Origin: Ignavibacteriales bacterium
GTDB taxonomy: Bacteria; Bacteroidota; Ignavibacteria; Ignavibacteriales; Ignavibacteriaceae
NCBI GenBank assembly: GCA_016700155.1
Contig: CP065001.1
Coordinates: 1,054,001-1,118,000, forward strand
Length of the DNA stretch: 64,000 bases
Direction of reading: 5' to 3'
Of the stretch, positions 8,841-17,398 are shown piece after piece. Under the pieces are notes generated by a model, which had not been told where the DNA came from, made no database searches, and saw only the letters and a program-made list of their open reading frames with translations. Every line of letters starts with the position of its first letter. Within the stretch, counting starts at the first letter, position 1. The position numbers and the translations under genes were made by a program.

Positions 8841-9146
8841 ATGGATACTAATATTGAGAGCACAGACATAATTGAAATTGAAATTTATGCTCGAGAAGGT
8901 AAAGAGGTTCCTAAAAAGAAGAAATATAAAATTCGCGTAGATAAAGAAAAATTTACTATTTCTAATGAAACCATATCTGGACTTGAAATTCTAAACTTAG
9001 TAAATAAATCGCCAGAATCTTTTTACCTTTATCAACATTTTCATAAAAAAGAAACTAAACTTATTAAACCTGAAGATATTGTTGATCTCACGGCCAAAGG
9101 TGTAGAGCGCTTCTCCACTATGAAAATCGAAAACAATGAAGGATAG
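8841..9146 (+). CDS. Ubiquitin-like protein, multiubiquitin-domain family (single domain)
   Basis: 101 residues with an AAGGAG ribosome site. The pattern KKYKIRVDKEKFTI, then LEILNLVNKSPESFYLYQ, then a lysine-rich turn and DLTAKGVERFST, fits the multiubiquitin (Multi_ubiq) beta-grasp domain. Only one copy is present, whereas relatives often have several in tandem. The chain ends in a single glycine (NNEG) with nothing after it, so it may need no trimming before activation. It is expected to be adenylated by the E1 encoded two genes downstream and attached to a target. The assignment rests on the fold pattern and on the operon, which is diagnostic. Confidence 0.82.
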   Translation: MDTNIESTDIIEIEIYAREGKEVPKKKKYKIRVDKEKFTISNETISGLEILNLVNKSPESFYLYQHFHKKETKLIKPEDIVDLTAKGVERFSTMKIENNEG

Positions 9147-9151
9147 TGTAA

Positions 9152-9550
9152 ATGAGGCGGATGTTCGAACTACCGGAAGATGATCGGGATTACTTAGATT
9201 CGATAGATAATGATTGGGAAACCATAAAAGAAGGCGATGTCCGTTGGTTGATAATAAAATCCTTTGCTGTACCAGCTGGTTATAATAATTCAATCACGGA
9301 TGTTGCATTACGTATACCTGATTCATACCCTGACGTTCAAATTGATATGGCTTATTTCAATCCCTTTTTAGCACGATCAGATGGAAAGACTATCAACCAA
9401 TTGTCTAGTTTAAATATTGATGGCAAAGTATGGCAACAATGGTCAAGACATAGACTTAATTCAAGTGATTGGCAATCAGGCATTGATAATATAGAAAGGC
9501 ATTTGTTTTTTGTTATAGCATTTCTTGATGGCGAGTTTAAAAAAAGATGA
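9152..9550 (+). CDS. E2-like protein (prokaryotic E2 family E), no cysteine
   Basis: 132 residues. The core VRWLIIKSFAVPAGYN, ALRIPDSYPDVQIDMAYF, and the W-rich WQQWSRH with a later helix follow the Prok-E2_E pattern, in which the W-x-R-W-S-R-H segment is typical. The protein has no cysteine at any position, so the thioester of ordinary E2 enzymes is impossible here. Ser or Thr would have to carry the modifier, or the protein may act as a scaffold. It starts 6 bases after the UBL gene and its last codon and stop overlap the start of the E1 gene by 4 bases, so the three proteins are translated together. Confidence 0.85.
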   Translation: MRRMFELPEDDRDYLDSIDNDWETIKEGDVRWLIIKSFAVPAGYNNSITDVALRIPDSYPDVQIDMAYFNPFLARSDGKTINQLSSLNIDGKVWQQWSRHRLNSSDWQSGIDNIERHLFFVIAFLDGEFKKR

Positions 9551-10920
9551 AATATTCTATAAGGATTTCTGGTAAACATTATAATATAATTCGGGATCAT
9601 CTTTTCCCTGGTGATGATAATGAAGCTATTGCTTTTGCAATTTGTGGTAGACATAAAACTGATAACATTGAGGTGCTACTTGTGCATAAGGTTATACTTG
9701 TTCCATATGCGTTATGCAATCGCAGTCCACTTAACGTAACTTGGCCAACTAATATTCTTAAACCTTATCTTGATGAAGCAAAGAAAAAACATCTTGCAAT
9801 CGTTAAGTTTCATTCCCATCTAAACGGATATGAAAAATTTTCTGACATCGATGACTTTTCTGACTCTGAAACTTTTAGAGATATATCAAATTGGCTGGAT
9901 GACGGCAAACCACACGCTAGTGTAATTGTGCTACCGGATGACAGAATGCTTGGGAGAATGATTTATGATTCACAGAATTTTCCTTTAACGACCATCTCTG
10001 TAGCAGGTGATAATATTTCCATTTGGGATTCAACATCTGATTTCTCTGAACTTAATCCTGTTTTTGATTCTCAAAAGCAACTGTTCGGCAAAGGTACCAT
10101 AGATAAATTGTCTAAACTTAGAATTGGTATCATCGGTTGTTCCGGGACTGGAAGTATTGTATTAGAGCAATTAGTACGTTTAGGCGTAAAACAAATTGTA
10201 CTTGTTGATCACGATAAAATTGAAGATAGAAATTTAAATAGAATAACAAATTCTAAAAAAAACGATATAAATAAGTTAAAAGTGGAAGCTCTATCAGATG
10301 CTATCAGATCGATTGGTCTTGGTACTGATGTTTTACCTTTATCAGTTAATATCTTTAATCCTCAAGCAGTTAGTGCAATTGCAGAGTGTGATATAATTTT
10401 TGGATGTGTTGACACAGCAGAAGGAAGACAACTCTTAAACAGAATTTCTACTTTTTACATAATTCCATATTTTGATGTAGGTATTCATCTTAAGTCTGAT
10501 GGAAATGGTGGGATAAGTGAAGCAAGTGGTGTAGTTCATTATATTCAACCTGGTGGTTCAAGTCTTATGAGCAGAAAAGCAATTAATCAAAAACGCATTC
10601 TTGCTGAAAATTTGTTTCGAACAGATCCGGAAGCATATGCTGATCAATTTAGAGCTGGTTATATAGAAGATGTTAAAGAACAATCACCTGCTGTTATTAG
10701 TTTAAATTCAACTGTCTCGAGCCTTGCAGTGGATGAGTTTCTATCAAGGATTCATCCTTTTCGTTCTTGTTATTCAAGCGATGTTGCTGTCATTAGAATT
10801 AATTTTATGGAGACATCTATGATTAGAGAAGAAGAAGGTGAACCATGTAAAAATTTAACTCCATATGTTGGTAGAGGTACTATCACTCCATTATTAAATA
10901 TGCCATCATTAAGTCAATGA
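9547..10920 (+). CDS. JAB (JAMM) protease-E1 (ThiF-like) fusion protein
   Basis: 457 residues. The N-terminal JAB domain has Glu26 and HSH at 89-91 followed by FSDIDD at 98-103, the complete JAMM zinc peptidase set, so it can probably remove the ubiquitin-like protein. The C-terminal E1 domain begins at about 190 with GIIGCSGTGS (GxGxxG nucleotide loop at 197-202), LVDHD and NLNRI, so it can adenylate a C-terminal carboxylate. In related enzymes a CxxC-like pair follows the PGG segment; here it reads PGGSSLMS (335-342). Cys434 (EPCKN) remains. Gene order UBL, E2, JAB-E1, DUF6527 defines a bacterial ubiquitin-like conjugation operon. The gene follows E2 with ATGA overlap. Confidence 0.9.
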   Translation: MKYSIRISGKHYNIIRDHLFPGDDNEAIAFAICGRHKTDNIEVLLVHKVILVPYALCNRSPLNVTWPTNILKPYLDEAKKKHLAIVKFHSHLNGYEKFSDIDDFSDSETFRDISNWLDDGKPHASVIVLPDDRMLGRMIYDSQNFPLTTISVAGDNISIWDSTSDFSELNPVFDSQKQLFGKGTIDKLSKLRIGIIGCSGTGSIVLEQLVRLGVKQIVLVDHDKIEDRNLNRITNSKKNDINKLKVEALSDAIRSIGLGTDVLPLSVNIFNPQAVSAIAECDIIFGCVDTAEGRQLLNRISTFYIIPYFDVGIHLKSDGNGGISEASGVVHYIQPGGSSLMSRKAINQKRILAENLFRTDPEAYADQFRAGYIEDVKEQSPAVISLNSTVSSLAVDEFLSRIHPFRSCYSSDVAVIRINFMETSMIREEEGEPCKNLTPYVGRGTITPLLNMPSLSQ

Positions 10921-10927
10921 GTATAAT

Positions 10928-11275
10928 ATGAACTTATTATTTTGGTTTCGTAAACTCTATTGTCTATTTACAAATCAATCAATTCCAAAAGCATCTATTA
11001 CTGTTACAGAAGAACCGGAAATACTGCACCCTGATTTTATATATCTAATTGGTAATCAAGGTTATATCTGGTTAGCAGCCATGCAATGCCCTTGCGGTTG
11101 TGGAGCTATAATTAAATTAAATCTTCTTTCAGATGTCCGTCCAAGTTGGAATTATAAACAGCATTTAGACTCGACTGTTTCCTTATATCCTTCAGTTGAT
11201 AGAATTTATGGATGTAAAAGCCATTATTGGGTTCAGAAGGGCCTTGTTAAATGGGTGAATGTTAAGTTTCATTAA
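10928..11275 (+). CDS. DUF6527 family protein of ubiquitin-like operon
   Basis: 115 residues, 7 bases after the E1 gene. The segments LHPDFIYLIGN, MQCPCGCGAII (Cys-rich), and CKSHYWVQKGLVKW near the C-terminus follow the DUF6527 pattern that recurs beside poly-UBL, E2 and JAB-E1 genes. CPCGC together with the later Cys and His suggests a zinc-binding or Cys/His catalytic site. DUF6527 proteins have been discussed as processing proteases of the ubiquitin-like partner; I cannot confirm this from sequence. In this operon the UBL already ends in Gly, so a trimming role is less obvious. Confidence 0.85.
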   Translation: MNLLFWFRKLYCLFTNQSIPKASITVTEEPEILHPDFIYLIGNQGYIWLAAMQCPCGCGAIIKLNLLSDVRPSWNYKQHLDSTVSLYPSVDRIYGCKSHYWVQKGLVKWVNVKFH

Positions 11276-11847
11276 TTTTTTAACGGATGGATCTTGGAAT
11301 CTCTATTCAAATTCTGCACACGCGAAGAAGGAAGTGTTATAGATTCTGAAAATAATGGATAAAAGAATTGCTTTATTGCATTCTATCTTCGTTGAAATAT
11401 TCGTCGGGAGAGGTTCTCAAAAACTAATGGTTTATGGCATGAAGATTTGGCTGAGAACGTTACTTCCCAGCCAACATTTTAACACAATATTGATAGGTAA
11501 AAAGCTCTTTATTGTTAGAAAAGAAAGTTCTAAGAGATTTAAGTTTGCGGAGCCAAATCAGCCCTGAAAATTTTAGGGCTTTTTTATTTTCTGATTGGTT
11601 AACCAATCCATAACACCTGATGTAGTAGAAATCACGTCTAATAAATGTTGACGATTGTTTAAATACATTTGGATACTAGCCCTCTTTAGTAAGTTTAATA
11701 AGTTTTGAAAATCGAAGTTTCTTAAATTTTACTTACCAGGTTTTTGATTCTTGCTTTTAATCAGAAAAAAGTCAATTTTCGTTCGTCAGGGTTATACCGA
11801 TCTTTTTAATAAAATATTTAACACCAAAAGAATAATAAAAACTTGAA
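11276..11847. other. Non-coding gap after ubiquitin-like operon
   Basis: 572 bases between the DUF6527 gene and the HTCS gene. It contains a rho-independent terminator at 11560-11587. A 70-codon open frame at 11355-11567 shows no family pattern and no clear ribosome site and is not called. No inverted repeats of a mobile element or tRNA was recognised. The region downstream of the terminator is AT-rich and should hold the HTCS promoter, but no box is assigned. Confidence 0.6.
11560..11587 (+). terminator. Rho-independent terminator
   Basis: AGCCCT pairs with AGGGCT across a 9-base loop (GAAAATTTT), followed by TTTTTTA. It lies 285 bases downstream of the DUF6527 stop and is the likely end of the ubiquitin-like operon transcript. 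Confidence 0.75.
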
Positions 11848-14800
11848 ATGCTAAGGTATATTTATACTTCTGTATTGCTGTGTCTTCTGATAATTTTTTC
11901 AATACAGGGTTCGGTTTTTGCTCAGCAAGAAAAAATTATCTTCGAGCACTACTCAATTGCCCAGGGTATGTATGAGACTAATATTTCTTCATTGATCCAG
12001 GATGACACCGGCTTTCTGTGGTTTGGTACGCATAGCGGTCTTGAAAAATTTGATGGTCACAATTTCACTAATTATAAAAACGATCCTGATGATACTAATA
12101 GTATTGATAATGCTATCGTGAATACATTATACGAAGATTCAGAAGGATATATTTGGTTAGGTACACGAAACGGACTCGATAAATTTAATTACAAAACTGG
12201 TAACTTCGCTCACTACCAACCAACTCCAGATGAACCGAAATCTAAACTAACAAATAATGTAGTATCAATTTATGAAGATGATGACAACAATATTCTCTGG
12301 ATTGGGGCACTTGATGGATTACACAAATTCAATAAACTATCAGGCAGATTTATTAAAGTTCCTCTTGATGAAAATAATTCCAATTATACAAACAACCCAT
12401 TCATAAATGTAATATTAAAGGATATATCAGGTTACTTTTGGTTCGGTACAAGTAATGGCCTTTACAGGTTGAATAAAACATCAGAAAAGTTTGAACATTT
12501 CTGGTTTAACTCAATGGATAGCTCCTTTTCATCTGATTATCATGTGAATACTGTTTTTGAAGATAAGGCCGGTTTTTTTTGGTTGGGGACACAAAATGGT
12601 CTGGTAAAATTTGATCCTAAAACATTTTCTTCTATCCGGTATCTTAATGGAGAAAGTAATTCAATCACATCAATATGTGAAGACGAATATGGAACACTTT
12701 GGATTGGAACTAGTAAAAATGGTCTTTATACAATTGATAAAGTTAAGTTAATAATCTCCAGGTACGCTCATAATGCTGAGGAACGCAGCAGCATAAGCAG
12801 TAATTATATTTCATCGGTTTACAGAGAGCGATCCGGTACTATTTGGGTGACTACATCCATAGGCGGAGTTAATAAAATAAATCGTGTAAAGATGCCGTTC
12901 AAAAAATATCCTGTCGAAGGTGTTACACAAATCATAAAAGGAAGCAACGATAAAATCTGGATAAGCACAACAGAGGGTTGGAAAATATTTTATCCGGAAG
13001 ATGAAAAGATTGTATCATATTCCTTTGGCTCGGATTATTTGGTCGAAGAAGAAAAATCGGGAGATTTATGGATAGGTAAATCCTCTGGGGGTATTTACAA
13101 GCGCAATGCAAATGGAAGTATAACAAATTTTTATAGTTCATCGCCAAAAGAATTTACTAAACCTATTTCATGTTTTTTAAAAGATTCAGAAGGTAGAATT
13201 TGGCTTGGAACTAAAAAAGGTGAAGGCGGGATTTATAAAATTGAACCAAATCAAAATCGTGTTGTAAAGGTTTTACAACTTAATGGTAACATCAAAGATT
13301 TTTATATGGATGATTTGGGAGTTTTATGGATCGCAACTTTCGAACGTGGTCTGTTTTGTTTTGATCCAGCAAAAAACATTATTATCAAAAATTATTCTTC
13401 GCAATCTCAATATCCATATAGGACCAAAGGTCGCACTTATTTTGAAATAGTACCTGATAAAAGAGATCTATTATGGATTGCCACAGAAAAAGGATTGTGT
13501 AAATATGATAGATTAAAAGATAGTCTTATTTATTACACTGAGAAGGATGGGTTACCGCACGAGCTAATTTTTTCAATGCTTATTGATAGCAATGGTGATC
13601 TCTGGCTGATTACAATGAAGACGATATCAAAATTTGATACGAAGACAAACAAATTTCAGAATTATGACGTATCGTATGGAGTACCAGAAAACGGTTTAAG
13701 CTATATTTATGGATGTAAAACTGAAAATGGTGAAATGTATTTTGGATATCCGGGCGGTATCATCCGTTTTCATCCTGATAGTATCAGAATCAACTCCTTT
13801 ATACCTCCCGTTGTAATTACTGCTGTAAAAAAACTTGATACAACTCTTCCCATAGCAAAAGAAATTAATTTTTCATACGATGAAAATTTTTTGTCATTTG
13901 AATTTGTTGCATTAAGTTATCTGAGCCAGGAACGAAACCAATATGCTTATATGATGGAAGGAATTGATACTGGATGGGTCTATTCAGGTAAAAGAAGGTT
14001 TGCAACATACCCAAATCTTGAACCCGGTAGTTATGTTTTCAAAGTAAAGGGATCAAACAATGATGGAGTCTGGAATGAAGCAGGCACTTCAATAGCAATA
14101 TTTATTTCTCCACCATGGTGGAAAACCTGGTGGGCGTATTCTTTCTATGCTAGTTGTTTCATCTTTGCATTATATACATTAAGACGTTATGAGATGAACA
14201 GGATATCATATAAAAATCAGTTAAAAGTTAATCAGGCTGTACTGCAGGAAAAGGAAGAAACAGAAAAAATTAAATCAAGATTCTTTGCAAATATTTCTCA
14301 CGAATTCAGAACCCCTCTTACATTAATTCTTGGACCTGTGGAGAAAATCCTTTCAAATAATTCAAAAGATATAGTTAAAGATGTTGGAACTATTAAAAGA
14401 AACGCACAACGACTGCTTCAGTTAGTAAATCAATTATTAGATCTTTCCAGATTGGAAGCAGGCAAGCTTAAACTGGAAGCATCGAAAGGAAATATAGTCT
14501 CTTTTGTTAAGGGAATTGCTTTATCATTTGAATCACTTTCCGAATCAAAAGATATCACATTAAAACTGCAGTCAGATAAAGATCATATCGAACTTTATTT
14601 TGATAAAGAAAAGATGATCAAAATTCTCTCAAACATTCTGTCAAACGCATTTAAGTTCACACCGGAGGAAGGAAAGATCACCGTATCAGTTAGGAAATGT
14701 CATGGTGAATTTATTTCAGCATCATCTTTTGGTCAAGAGATTCCGAAACGAGTTCGGGATGACAAGATGAAAGAATACATCGAGATAAAAATAAAAGACA

Positions 14801-15924
14801 CCGGAATAGGTATTCCCCAGGAGGATATACCAAAACTATTTGACAGGTTTTACCAGGTAGATAGTTCGCTGACTAAGGAATATGAAGGCACTGGCATTGG
14901 CTTAGCTTTAACAAAAGAGTTAGTTGAGCTACATCATGGAAGCATCAGTGTAGAAAGTAAAATTGGAGAATGGACAGAATTTACAATAAACTTTCCTGCG
15001 GGCAGAGATCATTTAAAAGATGAAGAGATCATTGAAGAAATAGAAATAAAAACGGATGTCATTCTGAATCCCGATGTAATCGGGATGAAGAATCTCACCC
15101 TTCAAAACCCAACCGTGACTAATAAAAAAGAAGATTCTCTGCGAGTTACTCAGAATGACGGTGAAGATAAAACCATCATCTTAATCGTTGAGGACAATTA
15201 TGATATGAGAGAGTACATTAAAGATTCTCTTGATCCAGGTTACCAAATTGAAGAAGCGATAAATGGCGAACAGGGAGTAAGTAAAGCAGAAAAGATTATT
15301 CCCGATCTTATCATTTCAGATATGATGATGCCAAAGATGGATGGTCATGAGCTAACAAGGATTTTAAAGAACAATGAAAAAACCAGTCACATCCCCATAA
15401 TTCTTCTAACTGCAAAATCGGAACAATCAGATAAAATTGAAGGATTAAAACAAGGTGCGGATGATTACCTCACAAAACCATATGATGCAAAAGAGTTGCA
15501 GGTCAGGATTGATAACTTAATTTCGATCAGAAAAAGATTACAGGAAAAATATGGTAGTGTTCATAATGCAGTTAAGCAGGTAGAAAAGAAATTAAATAAT
15601 TTAGATGAAGAGTTTATGAGAAGAGTGATTGCTGTGATAGAGAAAAAATTGTCCGATGAAAATTTTAGTATTGAAGAATTTAGTAATGAGCTAAACATGA
15701 GTCGGATTCAGCTTCATAGAAAACTTAAAGCAATAACCGGAAAATCGGCGAGCCATTTTCTAAGATCTGTAAGGCTGGAAAAGGCAAAACAATTTATTGA
15801 AGAACAAAAAGGCAATATATCTGAGATAGCTTACTCAGTTGGATTTTCAAGTCCGGCTTATTTTACAAAGTGCTTTAAAGATGAATTTGGTTACTTACCA
15901 AGTAATTTGCAGAATAAATTATAA
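11848..15924 (+). CDS. Hybrid two-component system sensor/regulator (HTCS)
   Basis: 1358 residues. A signal peptide (about 1-26) leads to a periplasmic two-component-regulator propeller (about 30-690; repeats such as GFLWFGTHSGL) and a Y_Y_Y domain, then one membrane helix near 765. Inside the cell follow HisKA with SHEFRTP near residue 815, HATPase (GTGIGLAL), a receiver domain with ISDMMMPKMDG near 1155, and an AraC-type HTH at the C-terminus. Sensor and DNA-binding parts are in one chain, as in glycan-responsive HTCS regulators of Bacteroidota. Two in-frame repeat insertions interrupt it: one inside the ATPase domain at residues 951-972, one between ATPase and receiver at 1071-1104. Its probable targets are the lipoprotein, T9SS and GH2 genes that follow, which is inference. 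Confidence 0.95.
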   Translation: MLRYIYTSVLLCLLIIFSIQGSVFAQQEKIIFEHYSIAQGMYETNISSLIQDDTGFLWFGTHSGLEKFDGHNFTNYKNDPDDTNSIDNAIVNTLYEDSEGYIWLGTRNGLDKFNYKTGNFAHYQPTPDEPKSKLTNNVVSIYEDDDNNILWIGALDGLHKFNKLSGRFIKVPLDENNSNYTNNPFINVILKDISGYFWFGTSNGLYRLNKTSEKFEHFWFNSMDSSFSSDYHVNTVFEDKAGFFWLGTQNGLVKFDPKTFSSIRYLNGESNSITSICEDEYGTLWIGTSKNGLYTIDKVKLIISRYAHNAEERSSISSNYISSVYRERSGTIWVTTSIGGVNKINRVKMPFKKYPVEGVTQIIKGSNDKIWISTTEGWKIFYPEDEKIVSYSFGSDYLVEEEKSGDLWIGKSSGGIYKRNANGSITNFYSSSPKEFTKPISCFLKDSEGRIWLGTKKGEGGIYKIEPNQNRVVKVLQLNGNIKDFYMDDLGVLWIATFERGLFCFDPAKNIIIKNYSSQSQYPYRTKGRTYFEIVPDKRDLLWIATEKGLCKYDRLKDSLIYYTEKDGLPHELIFSMLIDSNGDLWLITMKTISKFDTKTNKFQNYDVSYGVPENGLSYIYGCKTENGEMYFGYPGGIIRFHPDSIRINSFIPPVVITAVKKLDTTLPIAKEINFSYDENFLSFEFVALSYLSQERNQYAYMMEGIDTGWVYSGKRRFATYPNLEPGSYVFKVKGSNNDGVWNEAGTSIAIFISPPWWKTWWAYSFYASCFIFALYTLRRYEMNRISYKNQLKVNQAVLQEKEETEKIKSRFFANISHEFRTPLTLILGPVEKILSNNSKDIVKDVGTIKRNAQRLLQLVNQLLDLSRLEAGKLKLEASKGNIVSFVKGIALSFESLSESKDITLKLQSDKDHIELYFDKEKMIKILSNILSNAFKFTPEEGKITVSVRKCHGEFISASSFGQEIPKRVRDDKMKEYIEIKIKDTGIGIPQEDIPKLFDRFYQVDSSLTKEYEGTGIGLALTKELVELHHGSISVESKIGEWTEFTINFPAGRDHLKDEEIIEEIEIKTDVILNPDVIGMKNLTLQNPTVTNKKEDSLRVTQNDGEDKTIILIVEDNYDMREYIKDSLDPGYQIEEAINGEQGVSKAEKIIPDLIISDMMMPKMDGHELTRILKNNEKTSHIPIILLTAKSEQSDKIEGLKQGADDYLTKPYDAKELQVRIDNLISIRKRLQEKYGSVHNAVKQVEKKLNNLDEEFMRRVIAVIEKKLSDENFSIEEFSNELNMSRIQLHRKLKAITGKSASHFLRSVRLEKAKQFIEEQKGNISEIAYSVGFSSPAYFTKCFKDEFGYLPSNLQNKL
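14699..14763 (+). repeat. In-frame palindromic repeat inside HATPase coding region
   Basis: The 65-bp segment begins GTCATGGTGAA and ends TTCGGGATGAC, so its ends are inverted (GTCAT..TGAA against TTC...ATGAC). It encodes a CHGEFISAS...EIPKRVRDD peptide, the kind of reading frame found in dispersed REP-like repeats of this bacterial group, and interrupts an ATPase domain in a linker loop. Because 65 is not a multiple of 3, the inserted unit must be slightly longer or shorter than the palindrome. Confidence 0.6.
15058..15159 (+). repeat. Palindromic repeat inside HTCS linker between kinase and receiver
   Basis: GTCATTCTGA at 15058-15067 pairs with TCAGAATGAC at 15150-15159. AGAATCT (15089) and AGATTCT (about 15132) form an inner pair, and CCCGAT-GTA-ATCGGG at 15070-15084 forms a further small hairpin. 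The 102-bp unit (34 codons) is in frame and reads as an ordinary linker peptide. Confidence 0.65.
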
Positions 15925-16131
15925 TTCGTTTCTCATATTATTTCTCTCCTCGAAACTTCAAAATTTAAAGATTTTCAAAGCTGGTAACATTCGTTATAGC
16001 TCATGTTAATTCTGTCATATCAGTTGGTACAAAATTGATATTAAAAGTTACATAGCTCATACACACCCCCCTCATTTGTTTTGTTTATTTGCAGCCATCA
16101 AAAATAGATTAACAATTATGAAGAGGCTTCT

Positions 16132-17328
16132 ATGAAAAAATCTTTAATCATTTGTTCGTTTTTTATTTTGGCATTTTTTATTGGCTGTGAGGAAGTCCAG
16201 ACTCCGGTTGAACCGAATGTAACCCAAACACTGCAAAAAGGCGGTGTAAAAATAATCCTGGTGTGCAACGTAGAGCAGCTTTATGATGCAGTAAATAATC
16301 CTGCAAACATGGGCAAGTATCTTTTTCTAACTCCAGGCACCTATGTGCTCTCAGTAAATGATTCGTCGGGCAATCCCCGCCTGAATAGCGGACGACTTGA
16401 ACTTCAGAAGGACATGTCGCTATATGGAGTATTATTTAATCGTTCAGCTGTCGTCATAGATGCATCGGGCTTGCCTAATGCTTCGTTCCTTACTTCATTT
16501 GGACGCACAGGACCTATTCGAATCGGACGCGGTAAAAATTCTATCGAGTGGCTTACAATCCTGGGGAATGATTTTGCAGCAGGAGGTATTGAAACCGATC
16601 TGATTGGAACTCCGACAACAGAAATTAAGGTTGCACATGTTGTTTCAGGAGGAAGCTTGCGGGGAATTGACGTCAGAAACATTGGGGCAACTATGATCGG
16701 GCGGCGAATTGACGCAAAGATATTTGATAATGAGTGCTTCGGTAAAGTGGAGGGAATCAGACTCGTAAACACCAATGGTGCGAATCAAGGACAAATATAT
16801 GCAGAACTCCGAAATAACTACGCACACGATTTCTACTTTGGCATAATTGCAAACAATAACCGGTGCACATCCGGAATAGTCGAAGTAACATCTCGTGGTG
16901 ACAAGTTTGAAGGAAATGGACTTGGCGGGTTGATCATTGGGGGAAGTGCTCTTGCCGGCACATCTGTTTCAAATTCCACAACCTTTGAAGCTCACGGATC
17001 TAAGTTCATTAACAATAATGGTCCGATCAATCCGGATATTACAGATGCCGGTGGATTATTAGTAATTGGTGCTGACGCATTTGGTCCAGATGTAACATTC
17101 TCCAATACAGTTACTGTGCGTCTCTGGAATACAAAGGTATATGGTAATCAGAATATTGATTTTCAAGGATTCGGCAGTCGGTCAATTTCAGTACCACCTG
17201 TACTTGGTGGAACGGATAATCATGCATTAATAAAACTTTATGGCACCAGCAGATGGATTGATTTGGCAGCAACTAACAGCTTACCCGAAGATCCAAATAA
17301 CACAAATACGGTGACGATTATTCGCTGA
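16132..17328 (+). CDS. Beta-helix-like lipoprotein
   Basis: 398 residues. The leader MKKSLIICSFFILAFFIGC ends in a lipobox-like FFIGC, so the protein is probably a lipoprotein with acylated Cys at residue 19. The mature part has repeating short strands and asparagine- or glycine-rich turns (IEWLTILGND, GATMIGRRIDAKIFDN) typical of right-handed parallel beta-helix proteins, a fold common in polysaccharide lyases and depolymerases. No catalytic set was identified, so enzyme activity is not claimed. It is the first gene after the HTCS regulator with the same strand, 207 bp downstream. Confidence 0.6.
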   Translation: MKKSLIICSFFILAFFIGCEEVQTPVEPNVTQTLQKGGVKIILVCNVEQLYDAVNNPANMGKYLFLTPGTYVLSVNDSSGNPRLNSGRLELQKDMSLYGVLFNRSAVVIDASGLPNASFLTSFGRTGPIRIGRGKNSIEWLTILGNDFAAGGIETDLIGTPTTEIKVAHVVSGGSLRGIDVRNIGATMIGRRIDAKIFDNECFGKVEGIRLVNTNGANQGQIYAELRNNYAHDFYFGIIANNNRCTSGIVEVTSRGDKFEGNGLGGLIIGGSALAGTSVSNSTTFEAHGSKFINNNGPINPDITDAGGLLVIGADAFGPDVTFSNTVTVRLWNTKVYGNQNIDFQGFGSRSISVPPVLGGTDNHALIKLYGTSRWIDLAATNSLPEDPNNTNTVTIIR

Positions 17329-17398
17329 AGATGAAAAGGAAAAGTGTTTTGTATCAATAAAATATCATAAGAGGAATAATCCTAAGAACAAAACTTCG

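Noticed and set aside
11355..11567. 70-codon frame between DUF6527 and HTCS genes
   Set aside because: No family pattern, no good ribosome site, and its end overlaps the terminator stem.
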